Virus record (IMG/VR): IMGVR_UViG_3300029448_000062
Coordinates: 1,127-47,161 of that record
Direction: 5' to 3' (one strand)
DNA length: 46,035 nt
Source of the DNA: a virus
In this document: positions 20,550-28,096 of the stretch, piece by piece
How positions within the stretch are numbered: position 1 is the stretch's first letter
How the letters are laid out: each line of letters begins with the position of its first letter
Program-made: the position numbers and the translations under genes
The notes under the pieces: model-generated
What the model saw: only the letters and a program-made list of their open reading frames with translations
What the model was told of the DNA's origin: nothing
The model's database searches: none

Positions 20550-22298
20550 TTAAAAGGGAACATCTTCATCGCTACCCAAGAAGTCATCATATATACCTTT
20601 AGGCTTGAACTCACTGTACGTTGAGGTGACGGCATTGTAGTTAAGAGATGTATCTCCTTGCTTGCCAACCCACGAGTACCGACACTTCCAACAATGAACT
20701 TCAGTTATATTTGACTCAGATGGATTGGGTCTGTGTATAGAAAGTCCTACATCAGCTTTGCTAAACCATGACGCACTACCAGAAATATCATAGCCTTTTG
20801 GCACAGGTATCTTACCAGACGAATCTCTCATCATCTTTGTGGGATGAGCAACGAACCATAAGTGAACGTCATAGCTTTGTGCGAATACTCTTAACTGTGT
20901 CAGCATATCTGATACCCAATCTGTCTCCTTAACGTCTTGAGGTTTGGCTATGTAGTTGTACGGATCGATTACACAACCTCTCACTCCATGACGTAGTACG
21001 GCTACCTTTAGCCTTTCTATTATAGAGTTAAGTGTTGCTAACGAACCATCTGCCTGATGAACAAAACTAAAGTGTTCTTGAAGAAACTCTCTTCCCTGCG
21101 ATAGGTCGGCTTTTGTCATTCTAGGACTAACACCCTCAAAGAACGGCTTTCCACAATGCTTGGATATTAATTTTGCTAAATGTATATCTGGTTGGTTCTC
21201 GAAGCTACAGACTGCAAATTTCCACCCCTTGTTCTTTGCTAAGTTTACCATTAGCTGATCGACAAACTCAGACTTACCACTAGACGGATGCCCTGTTACC
21301 ACGGATATCTGTCCTGTAACAACAGTGTATAGATCATCTACGTTGTCGTAGCCTGTTGACTCTCCCTTGCCAAAACCATCTGTGTAAAGTTTCTCTAACT
21401 TCTTGTAGAAATGATTTGCATCATACAACCCCGATACGGGGAATGGTTCTGCCTTCTCTATTGCTGATAAAAGTTCTATAGAACTTTTTTTAGTTAGAAC
21501 CTCGTTAGCATCCTTACACCCCTCTGGATATTTAAATCTAAAACATTTATGTCTGCCAACTCTTCTAGCTATTTCCTCTGACATTGCTCTACCAGACGAA
21601 TCATCATCAGTTGCTATGATTATCTTTTCCACACTCTCCAATACTTCTTTGGCATTCCACAAAAAACGAAATTTATTATCTGACTCTGGATCGATCTTGC
21701 CATCAACAACTTTCATCACTGCTCCATTTGGAACACTGACCACGTTATCGTAACCAACTTCTAAGAAGCTGAGTACGTCAACTTCTCCCTCGCATACAAT
21801 CAAAGGCTTTTCTGAATCTATACTGTCTATGTTAAAAAATGTTTGAGGTGAGCCGTTACAGGCAAACCCTTTATCCTTGATTGCTCTTATCTTTGATGCG
21901 TAAACATGACCTTGATTTGTGTAGGGAAAACTTACACACTCTGTTTCCTGCCCCACGGAATTTATATAATTATTAAGACTTTTTAGTCCGACCTTGTTCG
22001 CTATTTTCTCACTGATCCCTCGTTCAGAAAGCCACTGTAAGCTATTGTTTGTTAAGGGTTTTTCGTCTAATTGTTTCACTACTGACATAGGTTCAACCTC
22101 TCTTTCATTTTTATAATTTTCAGAACCAGAAAGACTACAATGGTGACAATAATATACAGAACCATCGTGATCAACTTTGACCGATAGTGTCTTTAAATTT
22201 TTCTTTTTTCTGTCACGACATTCAAAACTAGGGCAATGTATTTTATATTGACCAACACCTAATTTTTGAACCATGACGTTTATGTCTACGTTTTCCAT
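20550..22298 (-). CDS. Primase-helicase, T7 gp4-like layout (582 aa)
   Basis: Makes primers and unwinds DNA at the fork. The N-terminal zinc finger has Cys 22, 27, 51 and 54 (CPSFEC and CHHC). TOPRIM domain: IVCEGEVDVLSF near 165 and IIATDDDSSGR near 228. RecA-like helicase: GHPSSGKS near 334-341 and CVIDPYN near 444. I choose ATG at 22298 (GTAGGAATC upstream) over one 8 codons earlier. The C-terminus GSDEDVPF is an acidic tail ending in PF, as in SSB and T7 gp4, likely for contacting the polymerase. A palindrome copy lies inside the gene. Confidence 0.9.
   Translation of the reverse strand: MENVDINVMVQKLGVGQYKIHCPSFECRDRKKKNLKTLSVKVDHDGSVYYCHHCSLSGSENYKNEREVEPMSVVKQLDEKPLTNNSLQWLSERGISEKIANKVGLKSLNNYINSVGQETECVSFPYTNQGHVYASKIRAIKDKGFACNGSPQTFFNIDSIDSEKPLIVCEGEVDVLSFLEVGYDNVVSVPNGAVMKVVDGKIDPESDNKFRFLWNAKEVLESVEKIIIATDDDSSGRAMSEEIARRVGRHKCFRFKYPEGCKDANEVLTKKSSIELLSAIEKAEPFPVSGLYDANHFYKKLEKLYTDGFGKGESTGYDNVDDLYTVVTGQISVVTGHPSSGKSEFVDQLMVNLAKNKGWKFAVCSFENQPDIHLAKLISKHCGKPFFEGVSPRMTKADLSQGREFLQEHFSFVHQADGSLATLNSIIERLKVAVLRHGVRGCVIDPYNYIAKPQDVKETDWVSDMLTQLRVFAQSYDVHLWFVAHPTKMMRDSSGKIPVPKGYDISGSASWFSKADVGLSIHRPNPSESNITEVHCWKCRYSWVGKQGDTSLNYNAVTSTYSEFKPKGIYDDFLGSDEDVPF
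21468..21489. repeat. Palindrome family copy inside the primase gene
   Basis: TAAAAGTTC-TATA-GAACTTTTT; the central 20 bases are a perfect palindrome. It is located between the TOPRIM and helicase parts of the coding sequence, in the linker region. Confidence 0.75.
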
Positions 22299-22338
22299 GA
22301 TTCCTACACTCTGAACATTCACAATAAAATAATACCAT

Positions 22339-22755
22339 TTAATTTGTCAAGTAGGTTGGTGTATCTGCTTGATCATAAGTGCTTACCCTTATGATTGTTC
22401 TAGGATTTTCTTTATCCAGACCCCAATAGATATGTTTCTCTTTTACCTGTCTGTCGTTGTAGTAAACATAATCTTGCATACAATCGAGTATAAGTGATTC
22501 GTCTAGGTCTGGTCTCCTAGATGCGTAGTAGATCATCATCTCAACCTTTACATAATCTTCTGTTAGTGGATCAATTTTTGGTATTTGTTTCTGAAACTCT
22601 TTAACGTAGTTTAGTGCCTTTTTAGATTTTATTGGAACAATTCTGTCCTTAATTTTTACTAACTGTCTCTGATTTGCTTTGGAACATGGCTCTCCTAAAA
22701 CTGTAAAAGTAATATTAAAAATATCTTTTTTAGGTTTTTGCATTGACAATGACAT
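22339..22755 (-). CDS. rusA: RusA-type Holliday junction resolvase (138 aa)
   Basis: Resolves branched DNA by cutting Holliday junctions. FTVLGEPCSKANQRQ at the start, then RRPDLDESLILDCMQDYVYYNDRQV with D83, D85, D91 and D101, is the RusA active-site pattern; the length (about 120-140) fits. Start ATG at 22755, with AAGGA upstream. It precedes the primase-helicase on the same strand with 40 bp between them and likely shares its transcript. A minus-strand promoter candidate lies at 22783-22811. Confidence 0.85.
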   Translation of the reverse strand: MSLSMQKPKKDIFNITFTVLGEPCSKANQRQLVKIKDRIVPIKSKKALNYVKEFQKQIPKIDPLTEDYVKVEMMIYYASRRPDLDESLILDCMQDYVYYNDRQVKEKHIYWGLDKENPRTIIRVSTYDQADTPTYLTN

Positions 22756-22771
22756 ATCTTATCCTTATAAA
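22743..22771 (+). promoter_or_regulatory. Strong sigma70-type promoter for the recombination genes
   Basis: TTGACA at 22743-22748, exactly 17 bp, then TATAAA at 22766-22771. It overlaps the start of rusA on the other strand. It drives the plus-strand block that starts with the exonuclease at 22813. Confidence 0.75.
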
Positions 22772-22782
22772 TAATTTTAATA

Positions 22783-22811
22783 ACTATAAAGAAAAACAAA
22801 TAGGTTAACAA
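22783..22811 (-). promoter_or_regulatory. Candidate promoter for rusA and primase
   Basis: On the minus strand: TTGTTA (22806-22811), a 17-bp spacer, then TATAGT (22783-22788). It lies just upstream of the rusA ribosome site. Divergent to, and interleaved with, the plus-strand promoter at 22743-22771. Confidence 0.55.
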
Positions 22812-22812
22812 G

Positions 22813-23739
22813 ATGATTACTAATAAGCATGGTCTCCCAGAGGCTTTTGTAAACTTTGCTCGTAACGATAAATATACGAAAGGTGATTCGGATATTTCGG
22901 TTACGCAGTTAATAGATAGTCCTCGTGTTTTATTGATGAGAGAAAAGCACAAAGAGGATTTATCAGTTGATGCGATGGATATGGTATTCGCATTATTTGG
23001 AACGGCAGTTCACTCCGTCCTTGAGGGGGCAACAGGCAAGAACGTAGTAAAAGAAGAACGTATATATTCGGACGTAAGAGGGTGGACATTATCTGGTGCG
23101 ATAGATCAATACGAAGTAGAAGACGATGGAATAATAATTACTGACTACAAAGTAACATCGGTTTGGTCTGTCATATACGATAAGCAAGAGTGGGTTAATC
23201 AGTTAAATGTTTATGCTTACTTACTAGAGAAAGAAAAAGGCATACCTGTTAAGACGATTCAGATATGTGCCATACTGCGAGATTGGAACAGGCGAGAGGC
23301 ATCGTTAAAGCCAGATTACCCCAATACCCCAATGGTTGTCTTAGACATACCTCTATGGTCTTTAAAAGATCGTACAGGCTATGTAGAGGACAGAATGTCC
23401 ATACATCAAGAGGCTAGACAGGGATTTGACTTTGATGAAGTTGTTTCACTTTGCAGTTCTGCTGAGAGATGGGCAAGACCAGATAAATGGGCAGTTATGA
23501 GAAAAGGTAGAAAGAGTGCCGTTAGACTATATGACAATGAAGAGGATGCAAAAGAACATATAGTGACGAAAAGAAATGAGCCATCCAAAAATCAAAAACC
23601 AAATCCTTACAAGATCGCTGACTATTACATTGATCATAGGAAAGGTGACAACTCTAGGTGTAGTGGAAACTACTGTGGGGTTGCTGAATTTTGCACACAA
23701 TATAAGGAGTTACTAAATGAGCGAACAAAAGAAATTTAA
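22813..23739 (+). CDS. RecB-family PD-(D/E)XK exonuclease (308 aa)
   Basis: Likely a DNA exonuclease of the RecB/Cas4-type superfamily, partner of the annealing protein. GTAVHSVLE contains H67; SGAIDQYE provides D98; IITDYKVT supplies D111-x-K113; and a QLNVYAYLL-type motif follows at about 131. The C-terminal RCSGNYCGVAEFC holds three Cys spaced as in Fe-S-carrying family members, but the fourth cysteine near the N-terminus is missing, so a cluster is uncertain. It is the first gene after a strong promoter. Recombination and host-DNA degradation are the expected roles. Confidence 0.85.
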   Translation: MITNKHGLPEAFVNFARNDKYTKGDSDISVTQLIDSPRVLLMREKHKEDLSVDAMDMVFALFGTAVHSVLEGATGKNVVKEERIYSDVRGWTLSGAIDQYEVEDDGIIITDYKVTSVWSVIYDKQEWVNQLNVYAYLLEKEKGIPVKTIQICAILRDWNRREASLKPDYPNTPMVVLDIPLWSLKDRTGYVEDRMSIHQEARQGFDFDEVVSLCSSAERWARPDKWAVMRKGRKSAVRLYDNEEDAKEHIVTKRNEPSKNQKPNPYKIADYYIDHRKGDNSRCSGNYCGVAEFCTQYKELLNERTKEI

Positions 23740-23905
23740 TATTGAAACAGAATTTTATAATTGGTTAGAAAAATGTCCTTTGTCACATTGGCAAACGATA
23801 TCAGAGCATAAGCACACTGATCACATAGCAGTGACAGTCAAATTTAAGATACCTAAAAAAAGTGATATAGAACTTTTAGATGAATATAGGGGTTTAGAGG
23901 TATGA
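23717..23905 (+). CDS. Small unknown protein (62 aa)
   Basis: Starts inside the exonuclease 3' end (23-base overlap), preceded by AAGGAGTTACTAA. Mixed polar protein (NWLEKCPLSHWQTISEHKHTDHIAVTVKFKI), with no membrane segment. The C-terminal KKSDIELLDEYRG is encoded by a copy of the genome-wide palindrome, so its end is partly constrained by DNA sequence. The ATGA overlap with the next gene supports translation. Function unknown. Confidence 0.7.
   Translation: MSEQKKFNIETEFYNWLEKCPLSHWQTISEHKHTDHIAVTVKFKIPKKSDIELLDEYRGLEV
23857..23878. repeat. Palindrome family copy inside a gene
   Basis: AAAAAGTGATATAG-AACTTTTA, within the 3' part of the 62-aa gene; it codes for KSDIELL. Sequence nearly identical to the copy at 25004. 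Confidence 0.75.
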
Positions 23906-24135
23906 CAGTTCCATCATTTTTTTATGTCCTTTATCTGATAACTATTCCAGACGTTCTTAGTGAGGGTCAAAATGTTCACAGGATTGCTTTTGAAGAACAA
24001 GAGGATTGTTTGTATATGGCTCACACTTTAGACCAAGAACTTGACCCTTTTGCAAGGAAGCAACAATGCCAAGAACTTACTGAATACAATTTTTTTGTCA
24101 GAGTTCCATTGCCAAAGCCAGAGGGGATGTTGTGA
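23902..24135 (+). CDS. Small unknown protein (77 aa)
   Basis: ATG at 23902 overlaps the previous stop; ATG of the next gene overlaps its TGA. The N-terminus PSFFYVLYLITIPDVLSEGQ is hydrophobic and may be a weak signal peptide or an amphipathic segment. The middle is acidic with DCLYMAHTLDQELDPFARKQQCQELTEYNF. Two cysteines. No family is recognised. It sits in the recombination operon, so it may be an accessory factor, but the sequence gives no direct support. Confidence 0.65.
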   Translation: MTVPSFFYVLYLITIPDVLSEGQNVHRIAFEEQEDCLYMAHTLDQELDPFARKQQCQELTEYNFFVRVPLPKPEGML

Positions 24136-24293
24136 TGATCAATTACGATTTAAAAAAGTTATCTAGTATTAAAAACTTTGAGATAAAGAAATCTACAGTG
24201 GGTAGCAACCGAACTTGGAAGAAAGAAACAATTGAGGCTTTTAAAAAGATTGCTAGAAACAAGAGGAAGAAGAATGCCCATAATGACAAATGA
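24135..24293 (+). CDS. Small Lys-rich protein (52 aa)
   Basis: A short gene with a TGATG overlap: ATG at 24135 follows the previous gene's stop, and its own TGA at 24291-24293 lies inside the next gene. It encodes MINYDLKKLSSIKNFEIKK, then a basic chain with RTWKKETIEAFKKIARNKRKK. The high Lys/Arg content suggests nucleic-acid binding. Overlapped neighbours on both sides support it being real. Function unknown. Confidence 0.55.
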   Translation: MINYDLKKLSSIKNFEIKKSTVGSNRTWKKETIEAFKKIARNKRKKNAHNDK

Positions 24294-24594
24294 GCAAGCC
24301 AATGAGTATTTCAAAGATAGAAAAGCCAAGTGGTGGTCTTGGCATAAGAAAAACCCAGAGGTTTATGAATTGTTTGAGAAGTTTACTCTTCAAGCAATTA
24401 AGAGAGGACACAAGAGATTATCAGCTTGGCTGATAATTAATCGTGTTAGATGGGAGACTAGTGTGGAAACATATGGTGACCCATTTAAAGTTAGTAATGA
24501 TTATATAGCTTTTTATAGTCGTTACTTTATGCACAGATACCCCCAATATAAGGGGTTCTTTAAATTACACGCAATGATTGGAGAAAATTTATGA
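24274..24594 (+). CDS. Conserved phage protein of unknown function (106 aa)
   Basis: ATG at 24274 after GAGGAAGAAGA is the best start; an ATG at 24283 is an alternative. KWWSWHKKNPEVYELFEKFTLQ, then IINRVRWETSVETYGDPFKVSNDYIAFYSRYFMHRYP, is a pattern I know from many phage and prophage genomes, where it is annotated only as hypothetical and often lies near recombination genes. Aromatic, helical, no membrane segment. It is followed at once by the annealing protein gene (ATGAG overlap). Confidence 0.75.
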   Translation: MPIMTNEQANEYFKDRKAKWWSWHKKNPEVYELFEKFTLQAIKRGHKRLSAWLIINRVRWETSVETYGDPFKVSNDYIAFYSRYFMHRYPQYKGFFKLHAMIGENL

Positions 24595-25286
24595 GTGAAA
24601 AAACAATATGGTCTACCCTAAAGGGTATAAATGTCGAAGAGAAAAAGATGGTGGAGAAAAAGAATAATCTTTCCTACATCTCTTGGGCAAAAGCTTGGAG
24701 TGCATTATGTGATGCCTATCCAGACGCAACATTAGAAAAGCATTGTAATGATCAAGGCTTTCCATATTTTAAGGACGATAACGGATGGTGCTTTACTAAA
24801 GTAACTGTGACTGTAGGTGATAAATCTATAACAGAGATGCTACCTGTTCTTAACTATGCGAACAAGCCTTTGCAGAATCCTAATAGCTTTGAGGTCAATA
24901 CCTCTCTACAACGATGCTTGGCAAAAGCTATTGCTTTACACGGCATGGGTGTACAGGTCTACTCTGGTGAGGACTTGCCCCCTTCTGCCGCAGCCCAGGA
25001 ACAAAAAAGTGATATAGAACTTTTTGATGCAAGTATCAATAATCCAGATGGAGAAAAACAGGATTGTCATAAGTTACACATAAAAGACGTTGCCTCTAAA
25101 TTTATAGGTTTATTGGATTTATGTAAGACATCGGATGAAGTAGTGGATTATTGGAAAGCTAATAATAAAGAGGGTTTTGCAGTCCACGTTATTGAAAAGG
25201 CAGACAAGGACGTTCTTGCTACTTGTCGAGTGAGGTTTAAAGAAAAGCGAGATGAATTAACCAATAAAGCAAAAGGAGTAAATTAA
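24591..25286 (+). CDS. Sak3-type single-strand annealing protein (231 aa)
   Basis: LSYISWAKAWSALCDAYPDA (from residue 27), PYFKDDNGWCFTKVTVTVG, ITEMLPVLNYANKPL, NTSLQRCLAKAIALHGMGVQVYSGEDLP (residues about 100-130) form the pattern of DUF1071 annealing proteins (Sak3). These coat single-stranded DNA and pair homologous strands; with the exonuclease two genes upstream this makes a phage recombination system. Residues 130-231 are a variable helical C-terminal part. The linker QEQKSDIELFDAS is encoded by a copy of the genome-wide palindrome. Confidence 0.85.
   Translation: MSEKTIWSTLKGINVEEKKMVEKKNNLSYISWAKAWSALCDAYPDATLEKHCNDQGFPYFKDDNGWCFTKVTVTVGDKSITEMLPVLNYANKPLQNPNSFEVNTSLQRCLAKAIALHGMGVQVYSGEDLPPSAAAQEQKSDIELFDASINNPDGEKQDCHKLHIKDVASKFIGLLDLCKTSDEVVDYWKANNKEGFAVHVIEKADKDVLATCRVRFKEKRDELTNKAKGVN
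25004..25025. repeat. Palindrome family copy inside the annealing gene
   Basis: AAAAAGTGATATAG-AACTTTTT, encoding KSDIELF in the linker between domain and tail of the annealing protein. Almost identical to the copy at 23857, in the same reading phase. Confidence 0.75.
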
Positions 25287-25609
25287 TGGATAATCAACAA
25301 TATGCTAATGGAAGTCTTTTCCAAAATGTTAACAAGAGCAAAGAGGCTCACCCAGATTATACAGGAACACTAGAACTTAGTTCAGAAGTGGTAGAGGATT
25401 TAAGTAATCAATTCCATGCAGGTGTTCCATTTCCTAAAATTTCCATCGCAGGATGGAAGAGAACTGCAAGGAAGTCTGGTAATGTTTTTCTATCTGTAAA
25501 GGCTAGTGTCTTACAGGAAAGAAAAGGGCAAGAACCTGTTAACACCTCTAAACCACAAGCAACTGCAAGTGCTGATCCTTTTAAGAACCAGAATGACCCA
25601 TTTGGCTAA
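25286..25609 (+). CDS. SSB-like protein with PF tail (107 aa)
   Basis: NGSLFQNVNKSKEAHPDYTG, then KISIAGWKRTARKSGNVFLSVKAS is a small OB-like beta barrel pattern that I know from phage proteins placed beside annealing genes (DUF736-type). It ends ADPFKNQNDPFG, with a double DPF ending like the tip of SSB tails. This would bind single-stranded DNA or carry partners at the fork. TAATG overlap with the annealing gene. Function by analogy only; the OB assignment needs structure prediction. Confidence 0.65.
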   Translation: MDNQQYANGSLFQNVNKSKEAHPDYTGTLELSSEVVEDLSNQFHAGVPFPKISIAGWKRTARKSGNVFLSVKASVLQERKGQEPVNTSKPQATASADPFKNQNDPFG

Positions 25610-25898
25610 GAAGATCAGAGATGCTAAGTATCTCTCTGTTGTCCGTGGTGAGCCTTGCCTAATTTGTTTTAAAGAGGGTGAGGCTCATCATATTATGTAT
25701 GCAGAGCCTAGAGGTGTAGGTTTAAAGGTTGGTGACAATTGGGTTGTTCCTCTTTGTCACGAGCATCATATGAGTATTCATCACTACGGAAATGAAAAGA
25801 AATGGTGGATATTCCAAGGTATTGATCCCATTGAATGGGCAGACAAAAATTGGAGAAAGTATAATGAAACTAGATCGAAGAAAAGCAAGCTACCTTAG
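25593..25898 (+). CDS. HNH nuclease, Ref-like (101 aa)
   Basis: I start at ATG 25593, inside the end of the SSB-like gene, since the longer open frame is a shadow of that gene. PCLICFKEGEAHHIMYAEPRGVGLKVGDNWVVPLCHEHHMSIHHYGNEKKWW carries CxxC, AHH, and LCHEHH: the zinc-bound HNH pattern of recombination-associated nucleases such as the P1 Ref and DUF968 families. Length about 100 matches. The setting among recombination genes agrees. Overlaps the next gene by 35 bases. Confidence 0.8.
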   Translation: MTHLAKKIRDAKYLSVVRGEPCLICFKEGEAHHIMYAEPRGVGLKVGDNWVVPLCHEHHMSIHHYGNEKKWWIFQGIDPIEWADKNWRKYNETRSKKSKLP

Positions 25899-26112
25899 AG
25901 CGATGCCTTATGACGTTGTAGTGGAAGTTACTTACAGACGTACAAGAAGAGTAAGAGCAAACACATTAACACAGGCAAAAGAATTTGCGAAAGAACGAGA
26001 AGAGGGTTACGCAAAAAGGCGATACGATCAACAAAAGATCATAGAGTATGAAGTAAGAAAAGTGTCGGCTATAAAAGGTAAACCATCAGAGGAGAGAGTG
26101 GATGTCAAGTAA
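25864..26112 (+). CDS. Small basic protein (82 aa)
   Basis: I use ATG at 25864, with TTGGAGAAAGTATA upstream, overlapping the HNH gene. MKLDRRKASYLRAMPYDVVV, then VTYRRTRRVRANTLTQAKEFAKEREEGYAKRRYDQQK: strongly basic, with a beta start and helical end. Possibly nucleic-acid binding. No family is recognised. It overlaps the following gene by 11 bases, so it is part of the same translational chain. Confidence 0.65.
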   Translation: MKLDRRKASYLRAMPYDVVVEVTYRRTRRVRANTLTQAKEFAKEREEGYAKRRYDQQKIIEYEVRKVSAIKGKPSEERVDVK

Positions 26113-26557
26113 TAATATTAAAGATGTTGCTATCAATTTTGAGGCAGTAAAGGTTTCTATGTCACAAGACAAGAACGGAACTAACTTGAGGCTTTGTATA
26201 CATCCAGATGATGTACCACAAGAACTACATCAGCATTGGGTGGGCAGTAGATACATGGTTGCTATGGTTAAACTAGATGACGAGAATCAGCCAGAACTTA
26301 GCGAAGAACAAATAAAAAGACAGAGACTCGTTAAGAGTGCAGTGATGGTTTGTAAGGAGCAGAGTTTCTGGGATTATTTGGCAAGCACGAATCCTTTTTC
26401 AGTAGATGTTAAAATAAATTCAGAATCTTCCTGTGCTGACGAGTTACGAAAACGATTAGGTATAGACTCAAGAAGTGATCTACATAGAAACGATATAGCT
26501 TTAAGAAAGTTTGAATCTATTCTTTTAGATTATCGTGAACATACAGAACTACTATGA
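26102..26557 (+). CDS. Conserved phage protein (151 aa)
   Basis: DVAINFEAVKVSMSQDKNGTNLRLCIHPDDVPQELHQHWVGSRYMVAMVKLDDENQ is a pattern I know from phage hypothetical proteins near recombination or replication genes. The protein is soluble, with charged residues throughout and a helical C-terminal part. It has no nuclease or NTP motif that I can see. The ATGA overlap with the methyltransferase gene implies co-translation. Function unknown. Confidence 0.7.
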   Translation: MSSNNIKDVAINFEAVKVSMSQDKNGTNLRLCIHPDDVPQELHQHWVGSRYMVAMVKLDDENQPELSEEQIKRQRLVKSAVMVCKEQSFWDYLASTNPFSVDVKINSESSCADELRKRLGIDSRSDLHRNDIALRKFESILLDYREHTELL

Positions 26558-27642
26558 TCAAAATCAAGATAGGTAATTGCTTGGACGTTCTCAAGGAACT
26601 CCCCAAGCAACACTTCCATACTGTGGTCACCTCTCCCCCTTACTATGGGTTGCGTGACTACAATACTGGAACTTGGATTGGTGGTGACCCTAATTGTCCA
26701 CATAAACGTCTAACTAAGATTTCAAAAGACACTGCAACAGGACACATGAATATGTATAACCACGGAGATGTCGTTGGTGATGCCATTTACAGACAAACGT
26801 GTCCAACTTGTGGTGCAAAACGTCAAGATGACCAAATTGGCTTAGAATTGACCCCACAGGATTACGTCTCACGGCTTGTAGAGGTGTTCCGTGAACTCAG
26901 ACATACGTTAAGAGATGACGGCACTGTATGGCTTAATTTGGGGGACTCCTATCACAACTATCGCTCAGATGGGGGTCAAGCCAAGCAAACAGTGTCTAAA
27001 ACACGACAAGACCTACCAGATGTCTCTCCACACAGGGCAAACAGGGTAGATGGACTAAAACAGAAAGATTTGATGGGGATACCTTGGAGAGTAGCTTTCG
27101 CTTTACAAGAAGATGGATGGTATCTACGACAGGATATTATTTGGCATAAACCAAACCCTATGCCTGAGTCTGTAAAGGATAGATGCACAAAAGCACATGA
27201 GTATATCTTTCTTCTCAGCAAGAACTCACACTACTACTTTGACCATGAGGCTATACAAGAAGAGGCAACAGATTGGGGAACTAGAGATAGGTCAAATGGA
27301 AAGTATCACAATGAGGGTACAGGTCTATCTCCCCACACAGGACTAGAGAAGTCTTACGAAACTAAAAACAAACGATCAGTATGGACAGTAAACACTAAGC
27401 CATACAAAGAAGCACACTTTGCAGTCTTTCCTACTGATCTTATAGAGCCGTGTATCAAGTCAGGTTGCCCTAAAGATGGTCATGTCCTTGATCCTTTTGG
27501 TGGCTCTGGTACGACAGGGTTAGTGGCAGATAGACTAAATAGAAATGCAACGATTATAGAACTTAACAAGGATTACATCCAGATAGCAGAGGATAGGCTT
27601 ATGGGTGAAACTCCACTATTTACGAAAGTGAAAGTAGAATGA
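26554..27642 (+). CDS. DNA methyltransferase, beta-class layout (362 aa)
   Basis: Sequence-specific N4-cytosine or N6-adenine methyltransferase. Catalytic motif IV TSPPYYGLRDY lies at residues 27-37 and the SAM-binding motif I DPFGGSGTTG near 312-321; motif IV before motif I is the beta arrangement. Between them is an insertion with CPHKR and CPTCGAK (a likely zinc knuckle) and VWLNLGDSY. No restriction enzyme gene is nearby, so it is an orphan enzyme, probably protecting phage DNA from host restriction. A second, unrelated methyltransferase-like gene lies at 44314. Confidence 0.88.
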   Translation: MIKIKIGNCLDVLKELPKQHFHTVVTSPPYYGLRDYNTGTWIGGDPNCPHKRLTKISKDTATGHMNMYNHGDVVGDAIYRQTCPTCGAKRQDDQIGLELTPQDYVSRLVEVFRELRHTLRDDGTVWLNLGDSYHNYRSDGGQAKQTVSKTRQDLPDVSPHRANRVDGLKQKDLMGIPWRVAFALQEDGWYLRQDIIWHKPNPMPESVKDRCTKAHEYIFLLSKNSHYYFDHEAIQEEATDWGTRDRSNGKYHNEGTGLSPHTGLEKSYETKNKRSVWTVNTKPYKEAHFAVFPTDLIEPCIKSGCPKDGHVLDPFGGSGTTGLVADRLNRNATIIELNKDYIQIAEDRLMGETPLFTKVKVE

Positions 27643-27899
27643 CAAAGAAAGAAGATATAATAGGAAAAGCACAGGAAACTGTGGGAGCAAGGGGAGATAG
27701 CTACGGAACTCCTTACACAAACTTTAGTAGAATAGCTAAACTCTGGTCAGTTCATCTAGAAAAGGACATATCTGTATATGATGTAGGTGCTATGCTTATA
27801 TTGTTGAAACTTGCAAGATCGAAAGTAGATATGCACAATGATGACACTTGGGTGGATATAGCAGGGTACGCAGGTGCAACGGCAGAGGCTATAGAATGA
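27639..27899 (+). CDS. Small conserved phage protein, DUF6378-like (86 aa)
   Basis: YGTPYTNFSRIAKLWSVHL, then VYDVGAMLILLKLARSKVDMHNDDTWVDIAGYAGA matches the all-helical phage family I remember as DUF6378, whose members have a MazG-like flavour with conserved Asn and Asp residues. If related to MazG-type pyrophosphatases it would bind nucleotides, but no catalytic motif EExxE is present. ATGA overlap with the methyltransferase gene. Confidence 0.75.
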   Translation: MTKKEDIIGKAQETVGARGDSYGTPYTNFSRIAKLWSVHLEKDISVYDVGAMLILLKLARSKVDMHNDDTWVDIAGYAGATAEAIE

Positions 27900-28090
27900 G
27901 ACACAAGTCAATTATAATTAAACACAGATATGACATAAATGCAGGGGAACTAAAGGCTTATTTTACTGAGCATTATGACGGAATGCACGTTGTTATGAAG
28001 ATTGATTGCTTGATCGATGCTATGGCAGACATAAAAAAAGAATTAGAAAAGCAAAAAGATATCTGTTATCCAAAAAAAAGTTATAAGTAA
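27896..28090 (+). CDS. Small unknown protein (64 aa)
   Basis: ATG at 27896 overlaps the stop of the previous gene (ATGA). It encodes MRHKSIIIKHRYDINAGELK and a helical second half ending in a Lys-rich tail (KELEKQKDICYPKKSYK). It is the last gene of the plus-strand recombination block. Its stop codon lies in a copy of the 22-bp palindrome that also contains the stop of the convergent giant gene. Function unknown. Confidence 0.65.
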   Translation: MRHKSIIIKHRYDINAGELKAYFTEHYDGMHVVMKIDCLIDAMADIKKELEKQKDICYPKKSYK

Positions 28091-28096
28091 CTTTTT
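28075..28096. repeat. Palindrome family copy at the convergent gene junction
   Basis: AAAAAGTTA-TAAG-TAACTTTTT. Contains the TAA of the 64-aa gene (28088-28090) and overlaps the stop of the minus-strand giant gene (28095-28097). Placed exactly where two transcripts meet, so a two-way terminator is plausible. Confidence 0.75.

Noticed and set aside
20529-20550. Tandem CGTGTCCAACT repeat after the primase stop, with a third match in the methyltransferase gene
   Set aside because: Only two adjacent copies plus one inside coding sequence; no further support for a function.
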